Assembly: GCA_015259105.1 (NCBI GenBank)
Contig: JABZGZ010000005.1
Span: forward strand, 1-30,049
Reading direction: 5' to 3'
Source of the DNA: Atopobium sp.
Lineage (GTDB): Bacteria; Actinomycetota; Coriobacteriia; Coriobacteriales; Atopobiaceae
Length of the DNA stretch: 30,049 nt
Below the pieces are notes generated by a model that saw nothing but the letters and a program-made list of their open reading frames with translations, did not search any database and had not been told where the DNA came from. The position numbers were made by a program, and so were the translations under genes. Below, in pieces: positions 1 through 7,654 of this stretch; positions within the stretch are counted from its first letter, which is position 1, and each line of letters opens with the position of its first letter.

Positions 1-1
1 T

Positions 2-541
2 TACGCGCTCATTACCTTTAACCAGCAAATCTCTCAGTACTTCCCAAGCTATGCAGCAACCTTTGCAGAAACTGCTCCTGCCATTGCCGCTGCCACAGGC
101 CTTCTTGCTGGAACAACTATGCTTGGTCAAGCAATTGGAAAGGTACTTCTAGGTGCATTAAGTGATATTTCGGTAAAACTTGCCTGTTTTGTAGGAATTT
201 TCTCGGGCATTGTTGGCTTACTTATGTTGGGGATCAAGCTTCCAGTATTGCCACTCTTGCTGGCAGGAACCTTCCTTTTTGGAATTGCCTACGCACTTAC
301 AACAGTCGGCTCGCCGCTTTTGGTGCGTGCAGTCTTTGGCAAAAAAGATTCCACTCTTATCTACTCAAGAATTGCAGGCGTAAGCTGCTTTGTCTCTGCT
401 TGTGCACTCATTATTTGGAGCCTAATTGTAGATGGCTCAGCTCAAGGTTTCTTGGTGCTCTTTGGCATTGGCATTGTACTGATGAGCAGCTGCCTAGCGC
501 TCGCGCTCACCGCACTTAAGCGCGCTGACAAACGAGCATAA
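2..541 (+). CDS. MFS transporter, C-terminal fragment (5' end outside window)
   Basis: The reading frame is open from the first bases of the window, so the gene starts upstream and only about the last 179 residues are seen. The visible part is very hydrophobic, with roughly five to six membrane segments. It carries a major-facilitator loop motif of the G-x-x-x-D type (GKVLLGALSD, near position 140), which fits the start of the second six-helix half. MFS proteins are secondary transporters in the cytoplasmic membrane; the substrate cannot be told from this fragment. The protein ends in a short basic tail (KRADKRA). The last 26 bases overlap the 3' end of the convergent gene on the other strand, so no separate terminator fits between them. 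Confidence 0.8.
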   Translation, partial: YALITFNQQISQYFPSYAATFAETAPAIAAATGLLAGTTMLGQAIGKVLLGALSDISVKLACFVGIFSGIVGLLMLGIKLPVLPLLLAGTFLFGIAYALTTVGSPLLVRAVFGKKDSTLIYSRIAGVSCFVSACALIIWSLIVDGSAQGFLVLFGIGIVLMSSCLALALTALKRADKRA

Positions 542-1271
542 GATTATCTGGCTCTCTTGGATCTGCTTCTGGATCCAAAGGCACAACCTCTACCTGCTCA
601 AACACTGTGCGAGCAGCATCCATGAGCTCCTCAAGCTGATACGCTCCCTCTCCTATCTGCGCAGAAACTACATTTGTAAGATATCTTCCGCTGGGAGTAA
701 GGCAGTGTGCCACCAGACTCATCCACTCACTGGTCATCATGGCAGCAGGTGGAACTTCTCCACTAAAGCAGTCGTTTAAGATAGCGTCATAACGCTTATT
801 ATGAGAGGCAGCTAGGCTCTTTATATACTCAACACCATCAGCTACCTGCACTTGAAGTCTGCCATCACTCTCTCTAATAGCCTCATCCACAAAGAAATAG
901 TTACGAGCTAGAGATGCAATTTTGGGATCTAGCTCCAGCGCATCACAAGAAACCTCTGGATAATGAGCCACTAAATATCGAGGATACGAGCAACCACCAG
1001 CGCCCAACATTAAGACTGAGCGTACGGGACAAGCTGCTTCAAACAACAAGTCGTACAGCTCAAGATAAGGAAATACCAGCTGGTTCTTTCTAGAATCTGT
1101 GTACGTTGCGCTTTCATAGGCGCCACCCTGCCACAACACGCGTATTTCTCCACCCTCACCATCTGAAATGGGCAATACCAACGCAGGGCCATTCAGTGCC
1201 TGAGGTTCAACGTAAATACCTGCACAAGTTAGGAGCTCCATATCATGAGCAGTAAGCTGTTTTTCTGACAT
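516..1271 (-). CDS. Spermidine synthase-like protein (SAM-dependent methyltransferase fold)
   Basis: A 251-residue soluble protein with a Rossmann-type SAM-binding core. The glycine-rich motif LMLGAGGCSYPRYL lies at about residues 87-100, followed by an acidic strand end (ALELDP, about 112-117) and the ILNDCFSG segment (about 164-171) at the position where spermidine synthases hold a catalytic Asp. Proteins of this type are annotated as spermidine synthase-like or fused-MFS/spermidine synthase relatives, and many are not proven aminopropyltransferases. No polyamine genes are adjacent, so the substrate is unknown. The start is supported by AAGGAG placed four bases before ATG. It is convergent with, and overlaps by 26 bases, the MFS gene. 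Confidence 0.75.
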   Translation of the reverse strand: MSEKQLTAHDMELLTCAGIYVEPQALNGPALVLPISDGEGGEIRVLWQGGAYESATYTDSRKNQLVFPYLELYDLLFEAACPVRSVLMLGAGGCSYPRYLVAHYPEVSCDALELDPKIASLARNYFFVDEAIRESDGRLQVQVADGVEYIKSLAASHNKRYDAILNDCFSGEVPPAAMMTSEWMSLVAHCLTPSGRYLTNVVSAQIGEGAYQLEELMDAARTVFEQVEVVPLDPEADPREPDNLMLVCQRA

Positions 1272-1344
1272 GGAGCTCCTTCAAGTGATGTGTTGTATGC
1301 AATATGTCTAAGTATAGCTAGTACACGGGGTTTCTCGCCAGGTA

Positions 1345-2702
1345 CTACCTCAACTCAAACGAATCGGCATCGGCGATGCAGACGCAGGTGTCATAGAACG
1401 CCTTGAGTGCCTGGTACCCCAAAAACGTGTCTTTGGTGCCCGCGGTCTCGTACACGGAGTGCATAGCAAGCTGTGGCAGACCCACGTCAACGGCATGCAT
1501 GCTTGCCTGAATGTTGGAGAGGTTGCCCAGCGTTGATCCGCCTGGCATGTCGCTTCTGTTAGCAAAGACCTGGTAAGGAACGTTTTGCTGCTTCCAGATA
1601 GCCTCGACAATGGCGCGGCTAAACGCATCTGTGCAGTACGACTGACGTGCTGCTTCCTTGATAACCATGCCACCGTTGAGATAAGGCTTGTTGGCCGCAT
1701 CGTGCTTCTCAGGATAATTGGGGTGCACCGCATGAGCGTTGTCGCAGCTTACCAGCAAAGATGCCGAGAGTGCGCGGTAGTAATCTTCCTGCGTAAAGCC
1801 AAGCGTAGCGTTTACGCGCTGCAGGGTGTCTTTAAGGAACGTAGACTTTGCGCCCTGCTTGGTATTTGAACCAACTTCTTCGTTATCAAAGCAGGTATAC
1901 ACAGAGATATCCTGTTCATTTGAGGAAGCAAGGAAGGCCTTAAGCGCTACAAAGGCGCACTGAAGGTCATCAAGTGACCAGCGGAAACAAACTCCTTCTT
2001 AGCACCCCAAATGCGGCCACCCGTGTGATCAACTAAGAACAAATCGCGAGAAAGAATGTCCTCTTGAGACACGCCTGCTGCGTCAGCTACCAGAGCGTTA
2101 AAGGCGCCGGGATTAAGCTCTCCAGCACTTAAGAGTGGCATCAGATCTTTAGCGCGGTTGAACTCTGGCGAGAGACCATTTTTGTGCTCAAGATGGATAG
2201 CCAAGCTTGGAATCATGACAACATCGTCTTCAATGTTGACCAGCCTGGACTCTACCTTGTTTCCTACTTTGACCAGTACACGACCAGCAATGCCCAAAGG
2301 ACGATCAAACCAGGTATGGTCAAGCATGCCGCCATATGCCTCGGTGTTCAGGCGAAGCGAGTTGCCCTCACCAGTAAGCTCTGGCTGAGCTTTTACCTTG
2401 TAGGTTGGAGAATCGCCGTGAGCAACGGCAAGCTGGAAGTGATAAGGAGCATCAGCGGTTGAGGTTTGGGCATCGCGGTACTTCTCGCCAACTTTCCAGG
2501 CAACAATTGAAGAATTATTGCGCGTAGTAAAGTAAGAGCCGCCTGGCTGAATGTCCCAAGAAGATCCCTCGGAGAGGTACATAAAACCATTCTCTAGCAG
2601 GTACTCTTTGATGGTTTGTGTGGTATGAAACATGGAAGGGCTCTGCTTAATAAAAGCAAGAAGCTCCTCAGAAAGAGCAAGTGCCTCGTTTAAATCAGAC
2701 AT
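1345..2702 (-). pseudogene. M18 family aminopeptidase, interrupted by a one-base frameshift
   Basis: Two consecutive frames together encode a full-length M18 (aspartyl/lysyl aminopeptidase-type) metallopeptidase. The first frame (1947-2702, 251 aa, ATG preceded by GAAAGG) carries the His-x-Asp zinc motif AHGDSP at residues 94-99 and runs to SAGHL. There, around 1968-1974, the expected LDDL zinc-bridging segment is lost because one G of a GG pair is missing; the frame then hits TAG at 1947. The next frame continues exactly in register with DDLQCAFVALKAF, the DNEEVGS catalytic Glu motif, SCDNAHAVHPNY and MHSVYETAG, and ends at 1345. Every catalytic residue is present across the two parts, so this is either a recent inactivating deletion or a sequencing error. 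A downstream GTG (1902) could give only a truncated, non-catalytic C-terminal piece. No slippery heptamer typical of programmed -1 frameshifting was seen at the junction. Confidence 0.85.
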
Positions 2703-2855
2703 GCGTAAAACCTTTCATAGAACTGTGTTGCACTCAACAGCCTAGCACGCATTTTTAGTGAGGCACGCACTTTCTAGAAAATGACGCAAAGCATACGCGC
2801 TTCAGGGTAGATACTTATATGTTGAACTAATTCTCACCCACCAAAGCGAGAGTGT

Positions 2856-3824
2856 ATGGATATCAATCAAGCTATTGAGCACGCTAATGCGTTTGTCATA
2901 CCTGGCCTTCTTGTTGATGATCAGTCCATCATTGGCGAGGTCAACAAAAACTGTGATGCCATTAAAACGCTGCTTGATGCCTGGAAAGAAGCTCCTTTAG
3001 GCCAAGAGCCTGTAGAGTTTTCTGTCATTCAGCAGCTTGCTGATAGAACGCGCTCACTCTGCGATACCTACGGTGTGGAGAGGCTCAGAAACCATCGAGG
3101 CGTTGGCCTTTCTCGCGGTCTTTCTAACGACGATCTTGCGGCTGCCGTTGCAAAGATGCAGCGTCGTCGCCCTAAGGCTGTCTACAAAACCGCAGGTCCA
3201 CTTCTTAATGACTTGCAAATTGCGTATGTCGAGAAGAGCGTTTCTGGCACGGTGCTGGGTATTGATATTGAGACTACGTCGCGTTTTCCTGAGCTGGGCT
3301 ACATTGTTAACGTGGGCTTTGAGTTCTGGAATCTTGGTCGCAATACCGTTCCCGTAGAGCCTCACACCGCTTACTTTGGCATCCCAGAGATGTACAAAGA
3401 AAAGGGTGTTCCACTTGCCGATATTCATCAGATTACCTGGAAAGATGTTGAGGGTAAGAAATCATTTAGAGATGATAAAAAAGCCCAAGAGGCTCTGCTG
3501 GCAACTATGAAAAAGATTCCTTTTATGGCGCATAACGCTGCCTTTGAGGATTCTTGGTTCATGTTCAACATTGACGGTTACGCAGAGGCCAGAAAAGCGG
3601 GCAAGATTATTGTTATTGACTCCCGCGATATCTGCCGTCGCTTGGACCCAGAGATTAGGTCTCTTCCCCGTGAGTCTTCCCCTGCCGCACTTGAGAACTG
3701 GGCACGTCGTAGGCATACCCTTGCAGCAGACGAGAAGGAACGTCACCTGGGACTTGAAGACGTAGACCTTATGATTCGTACCGTTCAAGCAGAGTTTGCA
3801 GACCACAATATGTTTGAAGACTAG
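2856..3824 (+). CDS. DnaQ-like (DEDDh) 3'-5' exonuclease-family protein
   Basis: A 322-residue protein whose second half is an exonuclease fold. Exo I is GIDIETT (D137, E139), Exo II is the HNAAFEDSW segment (about 226-234), and Exo III is HLGLEDVD (H297 to D302/D304), which fits the DEDDh class found in DnaQ, ExoX and related nucleases. The first 130 residues form an alpha-helical region I do not recognise, with a basic patch (QRRRPK) just before the nuclease domain. The family acts on DNA or RNA 3' ends; the actual substrate is not evident. The start ATG follows a modest GAGAG site. The gene lies alone between the divergent M18 gene and gltX, from which it is separated by 91 bases. Confidence 0.75.
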   Translation: MDINQAIEHANAFVIPGLLVDDQSIIGEVNKNCDAIKTLLDAWKEAPLGQEPVEFSVIQQLADRTRSLCDTYGVERLRNHRGVGLSRGLSNDDLAAAVAKMQRRRPKAVYKTAGPLLNDLQIAYVEKSVSGTVLGIDIETTSRFPELGYIVNVGFEFWNLGRNTVPVEPHTAYFGIPEMYKEKGVPLADIHQITWKDVEGKKSFRDDKKAQEALLATMKKIPFMAHNAAFEDSWFMFNIDGYAEARKAGKIIVIDSRDICRRLDPEIRSLPRESSPAALENWARRRHTLAADEKERHLGLEDVDLMIRTVQAEFADHNMFED

Positions 3825-3830
3825 GCAACG

Positions 3831-3897
3831 TTGTCGGTCATCTGTGTTCAAGCGTTATACTAAAGAATGCATAAACTAGATTTTCTCGCTAGAAAAT
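3831..3897 (+). promoter_or_regulatory. Candidate gltX promoter and leader hairpin
   Basis: TTGTCG (3831-3836) and TATACT (3856-3861) with a 19-base spacer could be -35 and -10 elements. Downstream, ATTTTCT (3880-3886) and AGAAAAT (3891-3897) form a perfect 7-bp stem with a CGCT loop, ending 7 bases before the AAGGAGGAG ribosome binding site. The stem is A/T rich and not followed by a T run, so it is not a terminator. The promoter call is weak because of the long spacer. Confidence 0.35.
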
Positions 3898-3915
3898 AAC
3901 TGCCAAGGAGGAGTT

Positions 3916-5430
3916 TTGTCAGAGAAGCAGGTAAGAGTACGTTTTGCGCCATCCCCAACAGGCAAGCTACATATCGGAGGTGCGCGTACTGCTATCTATA
4001 ACTGGGCTTTTGCTCGTGCAAATGGTGGCAAGTTTATTCTTCGTATTGATGACACAGATCCTACGCGCTCAACTGAAGAGAATACTCAGATTATCCTGCG
4101 CGCTATGAAGTGGCTTGGCCTTGATTGGGACGAGGGTCCCGATAAGGGCGGCGATTGCGGTCCTTATAGCCAGACCGAGCGTCTTGACTTGTATCGTGAG
4201 GCAGCAAATAAACTGCTGGCAGAGGGCAAGGCATACCCTTGCTTCTGCACGCCAGAGAAGCTCGCTGAAGACAAGAAGGCCGCAGAAGAGCGCCACGACC
4301 CCTTCCAGGGCTATCAGCGTACCTGCAGAAACATTGATCCTGCAGAGGCACAGCGCCGCATTGATGCTGGCGAGCCTTATACCATCCGCATCAAGGTTCC
4401 TCTGGACCGCGGTGACGTTATTGTCCACGATGCCGTTCACGGTGACGTAACCTTTAACGCTCGCGAGCTTGATGACTTTATCATCTTCCGCTCTGACGGC
4501 ACCCCAACTTATAACTTTGCCACCGTTGTTGATGACGCTGATATGGGCATTACCCACATCATTCGTGGCGATGACCACCTGTCCAACACTCCTCGTCAGA
4601 TTATGGTGTACGAGGCTCTGGGCGCACCCGTTCCAACCTTCGCACACATCTCCATGATTTTGGGTCCTGACGGCAAGAAGCTCTCCAAGCGCCATGGAGC
4701 AACCTCTGTTGAGGAATATCGTGACCAGGGCTATCTTGCAGATGCCTTTGTCAACTACCTGGCTCTTCTCGGCTGGTCACTTGATGGCGAGACAACCATT
4801 GTTCCTCGTGACGTTTTGGCATCTCAGTTCTCTCTGGACCACGTTTCCAAGAACCCTGCTAAGTCCGATCCAGAGCGTCTGAACTGGATTAATGCAACGT
4901 ATCTTGCCAATATGGACAACCAGACCTTTGCAAAGACTGTTCTGATTCCAGAACTTGTGAGCGCAGGTCTTGAGCCTGTTCAGGGCAATGCAACTGACGC
5001 AGATGAGATTTACGCAACTCGTCCAGGTTGGTATGACCTGCTCTCCGAGATTCTTCGTCCTCGTACCACAGTAAGCCCAGACGTCATTGAGAAGTCCCGC
5101 TTCCTGTATGAAGGCGCAAACGTCAACCTTGATCAAAAGAGCGTTGAGAAGGGTCTTACCAAAGACGCTGCTCAGAGTGCTACCGTCCTTGCGGCTGCAA
5201 AGACTGCTCTTGAGGGTGTTTCTGAGGACGAGTGGAAGGCTGCAGCAATTGACGCTGCCCTTGAGGTGCTTCCAGATCAGCTTGACCTTAAGAAACGCAT
5301 TGTCTTCCAGTCCATTCGTGTTGCTGAGTGTGGCAACATGGTCTCCCCTCCTCTTGGAGAGTCTATGGAGCTTCTTGGTCGCGAGGTTTGCCTTGCTCGC
5401 CTTGACCGCGCTCTGGAGCTTTGCAAATAA
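3916..5430 (+). CDS. gltX: Glutamyl-tRNA synthetase
   Basis: A 504-residue class I aminoacyl-tRNA synthetase that charges tRNA-Glu with glutamate in the cytoplasm. The HIGH-type motif appears as HIGG (19-22) after SPTGKL, and the KMSKS-type motif as KLSKR (255-259), both classic for bacterial GluRS. The insertion-domain Cys residues (PCFC, about 108-111) and GDDHLSNTPRQ (about 218-228) also match. The C-terminal anticodon-binding part is more diverged but full length. The start is TTG at 3916, chosen because a very strong AAGGAGGAG lies just upstream and the first residues lead directly into VRVRFAPSPTG. Whether it also charges tRNA-Gln (non-discriminating, with GatCAB) cannot be settled here. 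A terminator follows at 5496-5530. Confidence 0.97.
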   Translation: MSEKQVRVRFAPSPTGKLHIGGARTAIYNWAFARANGGKFILRIDDTDPTRSTEENTQIILRAMKWLGLDWDEGPDKGGDCGPYSQTERLDLYREAANKLLAEGKAYPCFCTPEKLAEDKKAAEERHDPFQGYQRTCRNIDPAEAQRRIDAGEPYTIRIKVPLDRGDVIVHDAVHGDVTFNARELDDFIIFRSDGTPTYNFATVVDDADMGITHIIRGDDHLSNTPRQIMVYEALGAPVPTFAHISMILGPDGKKLSKRHGATSVEEYRDQGYLADAFVNYLALLGWSLDGETTIVPRDVLASQFSLDHVSKNPAKSDPERLNWINATYLANMDNQTFAKTVLIPELVSAGLEPVQGNATDADEIYATRPGWYDLLSEILRPRTTVSPDVIEKSRFLYEGANVNLDQKSVEKGLTKDAAQSATVLAAAKTALEGVSEDEWKAAAIDAALEVLPDQLDLKKRIVFQSIRVAECGNMVSPPLGESMELLGREVCLARLDRALELCK

Positions 5431-5483
5431 CGCGTGAATGCGTGCCTGCCGCGTATTCTTCCAAGCGTAAGTGGGTATCAAAA

Positions 5484-5530
5484 GTAAAACCACACAAGAG
5501 CTGTAAAACAGATGGTTTTGCAGCTCTTTT
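5484..5530 (+). terminator. Rho-independent terminator after gltX with a possible competing antiterminator
   Basis: A 14-bp stem pairs AAGAGCTGTAAAAC (5496-5509) with GTTTTGCAGCTCTT (5515-5528), with one G-U pair, a 5-base loop and a short T run. The heptamer GTAAAAC occurs twice (5484-5490 and 5503-5509). The upstream copy, as GTAAAACCA (5484-5492), can pair with TGGTTTTGC (5513-5521) and so compete with the terminator. Only 32 bases separate the T run from the serine dehydratase start, so this may act as an attenuator for that gene as well as the gltX terminator. Confidence 0.8.
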
Positions 5531-5562
5531 ATCGTTATCGTTTGTTTAGTTTTGGAGTAACT

Positions 5563-7212
5563 ATGATTTCTATGTCTGCGTTTGAGGTCCTAGGCCCCAT
5601 TATGGTGGGTCCTTCTTCCTCGCACACAGCAGGAGCCTTGCGCATTGCCCTGGTTGCACGCTCGCTTGCACCAAAGCAGCTGGAGCGCGTTGAGTTTTGG
5701 CTCTACAACTCCTTCTCTCATACCCACCTTGGTCACGGCACCGATTACGCTCTGATTGCAGGCATCTTAGGCCTTGCTCCAGACGATACACGCGTCCGTG
5801 AAGCACTTACCCTGGCAGAAGAAGCCCACCTCAACTACAGCGTTATTGAAAAGGGAGACGATGAAACCCTCCATCCAAACACCGTAGAAATTCACCTCTA
5901 CGGCGCAGATAACGTCCACGTTTCCGTTATGGGCGAGTCCGTTGGCGGCGGTCGTATTCGCATCTCTGGTGTTAACGGCGTGCGCATTCGCATGTCTGGC
6001 GATATGCCCACTATTTTTGTTTCACATCGCGATAAACCCGGTGTTCTTGCAGCTCTCACTACTATTTTGGCCACGCAAAACATCAATGTTGCAACTATGC
6101 GCACCTTCCGCTCAGAGCGTGGCGGCTTTGCCCACACGGTCTTTGAGATTGACGAGCCTATTGAGCAGAAAGTCCTGGATCTCTTCCAGCTGGCACCTCA
6201 CGTTTCGTATGCCGCTCAGGTTTCCATTCCGGGAGCAGCTCCACAGGTCACAAACGACGTGCTTTCAGGAGCCTTTGACAACGGCGCAGATCTTCTCGCC
6301 AGGTGCTCCAAGACGGGAGCCTCTATTGGCCAGATTATGCGCCAGCGCGAGAAAGACCTGCGACCAGATGCCGACGTAGACGCCGAGATGGCTCACGTTC
6401 TTGAGATTATGCGCGATGAGGTTCACGACACTATCAAGACGCCTCGTCAGTCCATTGGTGGTCTGCTCAACGGCCAGGCCAAGACGGTGGCAAACACCCC
6501 AGCTGCAATCTCAAGTGCGCTTATGGGCACCACGCAAACACGAGCTGTTGCGTACGCTATGGCCGTGCTTGAGCGCTCAGCAACCATGGGCGTCATTGTT
6601 GCCGCTCCTACTGCAGGCGCTTCTGGCGTTGTACCAGGATCGCTTATCTCGGTAGCAGAAGAGATTGGTGCCACCGACGAGCAAGTTATTTCTGCGCTTT
6701 GGAATGCAAGTGCTATTGGAGCCATCCTAACCACCAACGCAAGTGTTTCTGGCGCTGAGGGCGGCTGTCAGGCAGAGGTTGGATCTGCTGCTGCCATGAG
6801 CGCATCTGCATTGGCTGAGCTCTTGGGTGGCACTCCTCAACAGTGCTTGGATGCTGCTTCTATTGCCATCTCTAATCTTCTGGGACTAGTCTGTGACCCT
6901 GTCAGAGGACTAGTTGAGTATCCTTGCCAAGATAGAAACGCTATTGGTGTAGCCGCCGCCGTAAGCTCTTCTCAGCTTGCTCTTGCAGGTGTTGGAAACC
7001 CAATTCCGTTTGATGAGGTTGCACACGCTATGGCAGAAGTTGGCGCCGCGCTTCCTGTTTCTCTCAGAGAAACAGCTAAAGGTGGTCTTGCCGCAACTCC
7101 AAGCGCTCCTACCGCATGCGCAAGTTGCACCGGCTGTGCCCCTCTTGACCAGGCGCTTATTGATGCAGAACGCATGCTCAGCTCAAATACGAGAGACGTT
7201 CCTTGCGCTTAG
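5563..7212 (+). CDS. sdaA: L-serine dehydratase, single-chain beta-ACT-alpha, iron-sulfur dependent
   Basis: This enzyme deaminates L-serine to pyruvate and ammonia using a [4Fe-4S] cluster. The 549-residue chain has a beta domain (start to about 145, with GPIMVGPSSSHT near 11-22), an ACT-like domain (about 148-198, VSHRDKPGVLAALTTIL) and the catalytic alpha domain (from about 233). Cluster ligands are probably C402 (EGGCQAE), C444 (LVCDPVRG) and C455 (EYPCQDRN); the 42- and 11-residue spacings agree, from memory, with the Legionella enzyme. The penultimate residue is Cys548, as in the 'tail-in-mouth' Legionella form. ATG at 5563 follows GGAG with 5-base spacing; the upstream in-frame ATG at 5512 lies in the terminator loop and is not credible. 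Genes of this class are usually called sdaA or sdaAB. Confidence 0.92.
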   Translation: MISMSAFEVLGPIMVGPSSSHTAGALRIALVARSLAPKQLERVEFWLYNSFSHTHLGHGTDYALIAGILGLAPDDTRVREALTLAEEAHLNYSVIEKGDDETLHPNTVEIHLYGADNVHVSVMGESVGGGRIRISGVNGVRIRMSGDMPTIFVSHRDKPGVLAALTTILATQNINVATMRTFRSERGGFAHTVFEIDEPIEQKVLDLFQLAPHVSYAAQVSIPGAAPQVTNDVLSGAFDNGADLLARCSKTGASIGQIMRQREKDLRPDADVDAEMAHVLEIMRDEVHDTIKTPRQSIGGLLNGQAKTVANTPAAISSALMGTTQTRAVAYAMAVLERSATMGVIVAAPTAGASGVVPGSLISVAEEIGATDEQVISALWNASAIGAILTTNASVSGAEGGCQAEVGSAAAMSASALAELLGGTPQQCLDAASIAISNLLGLVCDPVRGLVEYPCQDRNAIGVAAAVSSSQLALAGVGNPIPFDEVAHAMAEVGAALPVSLRETAKGGLAATPSAPTACASCTGCAPLDQALIDAERMLSSNTRDVPCA

Positions 7213-7267
7213 AGATGCGTTTTGTATAATATTTTTTGCTGCAAACAGAATTTCTTGAAATTATTGC

Positions 7268-7296
7268 TTGCATCTCTGACGAGTCTCCTTTATAGT
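7268..7296 (+). promoter_or_regulatory. Promoter of the tRNA-Gln/tRNA-Glu operon
   Basis: TTGCAT (7268-7273) and TATAGT (7291-7296) are separated by exactly 17 bases, close to the sigma-70/SigA consensus. The predicted start near 7303 is about 27 bases before the first tRNA. The 117-base gap after the serine dehydratase gene holds no other clear feature, apart from an 8-bp inverted repeat AGAGATGC / GCATCTCT spanning it. Confidence 0.65.
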
Positions 7297-7329
7297 TATT
7301 TCTCGCGCTGATGCGCACGGATGACATCT

Positions 7330-7403
7330 TGGGATATCGTCTAGTGGTAGGACAGCGGATTCTGGTTCCGTCAACGGGAGTTCGACTCTCTCTATCCCAG
7401 CCA
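7330..7403 (+). tRNA. tRNA-Gln (anticodon CTG)
   Basis: A full cloverleaf can be drawn. The acceptor TGGGATA (7330-7336) pairs with TATCCCA (7393-7399). The anticodon loop TTCTGGT gives anticodon CTG, and the T arm is GGGAG-TTCGACT-CTCTC. The discriminator base is G (7400) and CCA is encoded (7401-7403). A C34 anticodon reads CAG only, so a TTG isoacceptor must exist elsewhere. Confidence 0.95.
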
Positions 7404-7422
7404 TGTCCTCCCAGTCATACAT

Positions 7423-7499
7423 GGCCCGTTCGTCTAGCGGTTCAGGACGCCGCCCTCTCAAGGCGGAGATCACCAGTTCGAATCTGGTACGGGCTACCA
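7423..7499 (+). tRNA. tRNA-Glu (anticodon CTC)
   Basis: The acceptor GGCCCGT (7423-7429) pairs with ACGGGCT (7489-7495), with a G-U at the first pair. The anticodon stem CCGCC/GGCGG encloses loop CTCTCAA, giving anticodon CTC, and the T arm is ACCAG-TTCGAAT-CTGGT. CCA is encoded at 7497-7499. It lies 19 bases after tRNA-Gln and shares its promoter and terminator. CTC reads GAG; GAA needs another gene elsewhere. Confidence 0.95.
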
Positions 7500-7506
7500 A
7501 ATGTTC

Positions 7507-7531
7507 AAGGACTTCTTCGGAAGTCCTTTTT
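7507..7531 (+). terminator. Terminator of the tRNA operon
   Basis: A perfect 9-bp stem AAGGACTTC / GAAGTCCTT closes on a stable TTCG tetraloop and runs into five T residues. It begins 7 bases after the tRNA-Glu CCA end. Confidence 0.93.
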
Positions 7532-7591
7532 GTTTATCTCAACACCACTTTTGCTTCTATCGTAAAATAGACCAGTCTGTTCAAAGTGGCT

Positions 7592-7611
7592 GTCACACCC
7601 AGTCGTGTGAC
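7592..7611. promoter_or_regulatory. Inverted repeat upstream of the membrane protein gene
   Basis: GTCACAC (7592-7598) and GTGTGAC (7605-7611) form a perfect 7-bp inverted repeat with a 6-base centre, 43 bases before the ATG of the membrane protein gene. A possible -10 (TATAAG, 7619-7624) lies just downstream. There is no T run directly after it, so an operator or leader hairpin is more likely than a terminator. Confidence 0.4.
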
Positions 7612-7654
7612 CCAGAAGTATAAGAATTTTTACTAACACCTTGATTGGATCAGG

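Noticed and set aside
1336..1353. Palindrome AGGTACTACCT near the M18 stop codon
   Set aside because: Only one base separates the arms, so no RNA hairpin can form, and there is no T run; probably chance.
1968..1974. Programmed -1 frameshift in the M18 gene
   Set aside because: The junction lacks an X-XXY-YYZ slippery heptamer and there is no clear downstream pseudoknot; a simple one-base deletion explains it.
4069..4695. 208-residue open frame antisense to gltX
   Set aside because: It lies wholly within a highly conserved synthetase gene, has no ribosome binding site and no recognisable domain; it is a frame shadow.
4777..5493. 238-residue open frame antisense to the gltX 3' end
   Set aside because: Composition is typical of an antisense shadow (many Leu, Cys, Lys, Asn with no domain), and it would begin beside the terminator region.
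5512..5562. Longer serine dehydratase start at ATG 5512
   Set aside because: This ATG is inside the loop of the gltX terminator and has no ribosome binding site; ATG 5563 has GGAG at good spacing and matches the family N-terminus.
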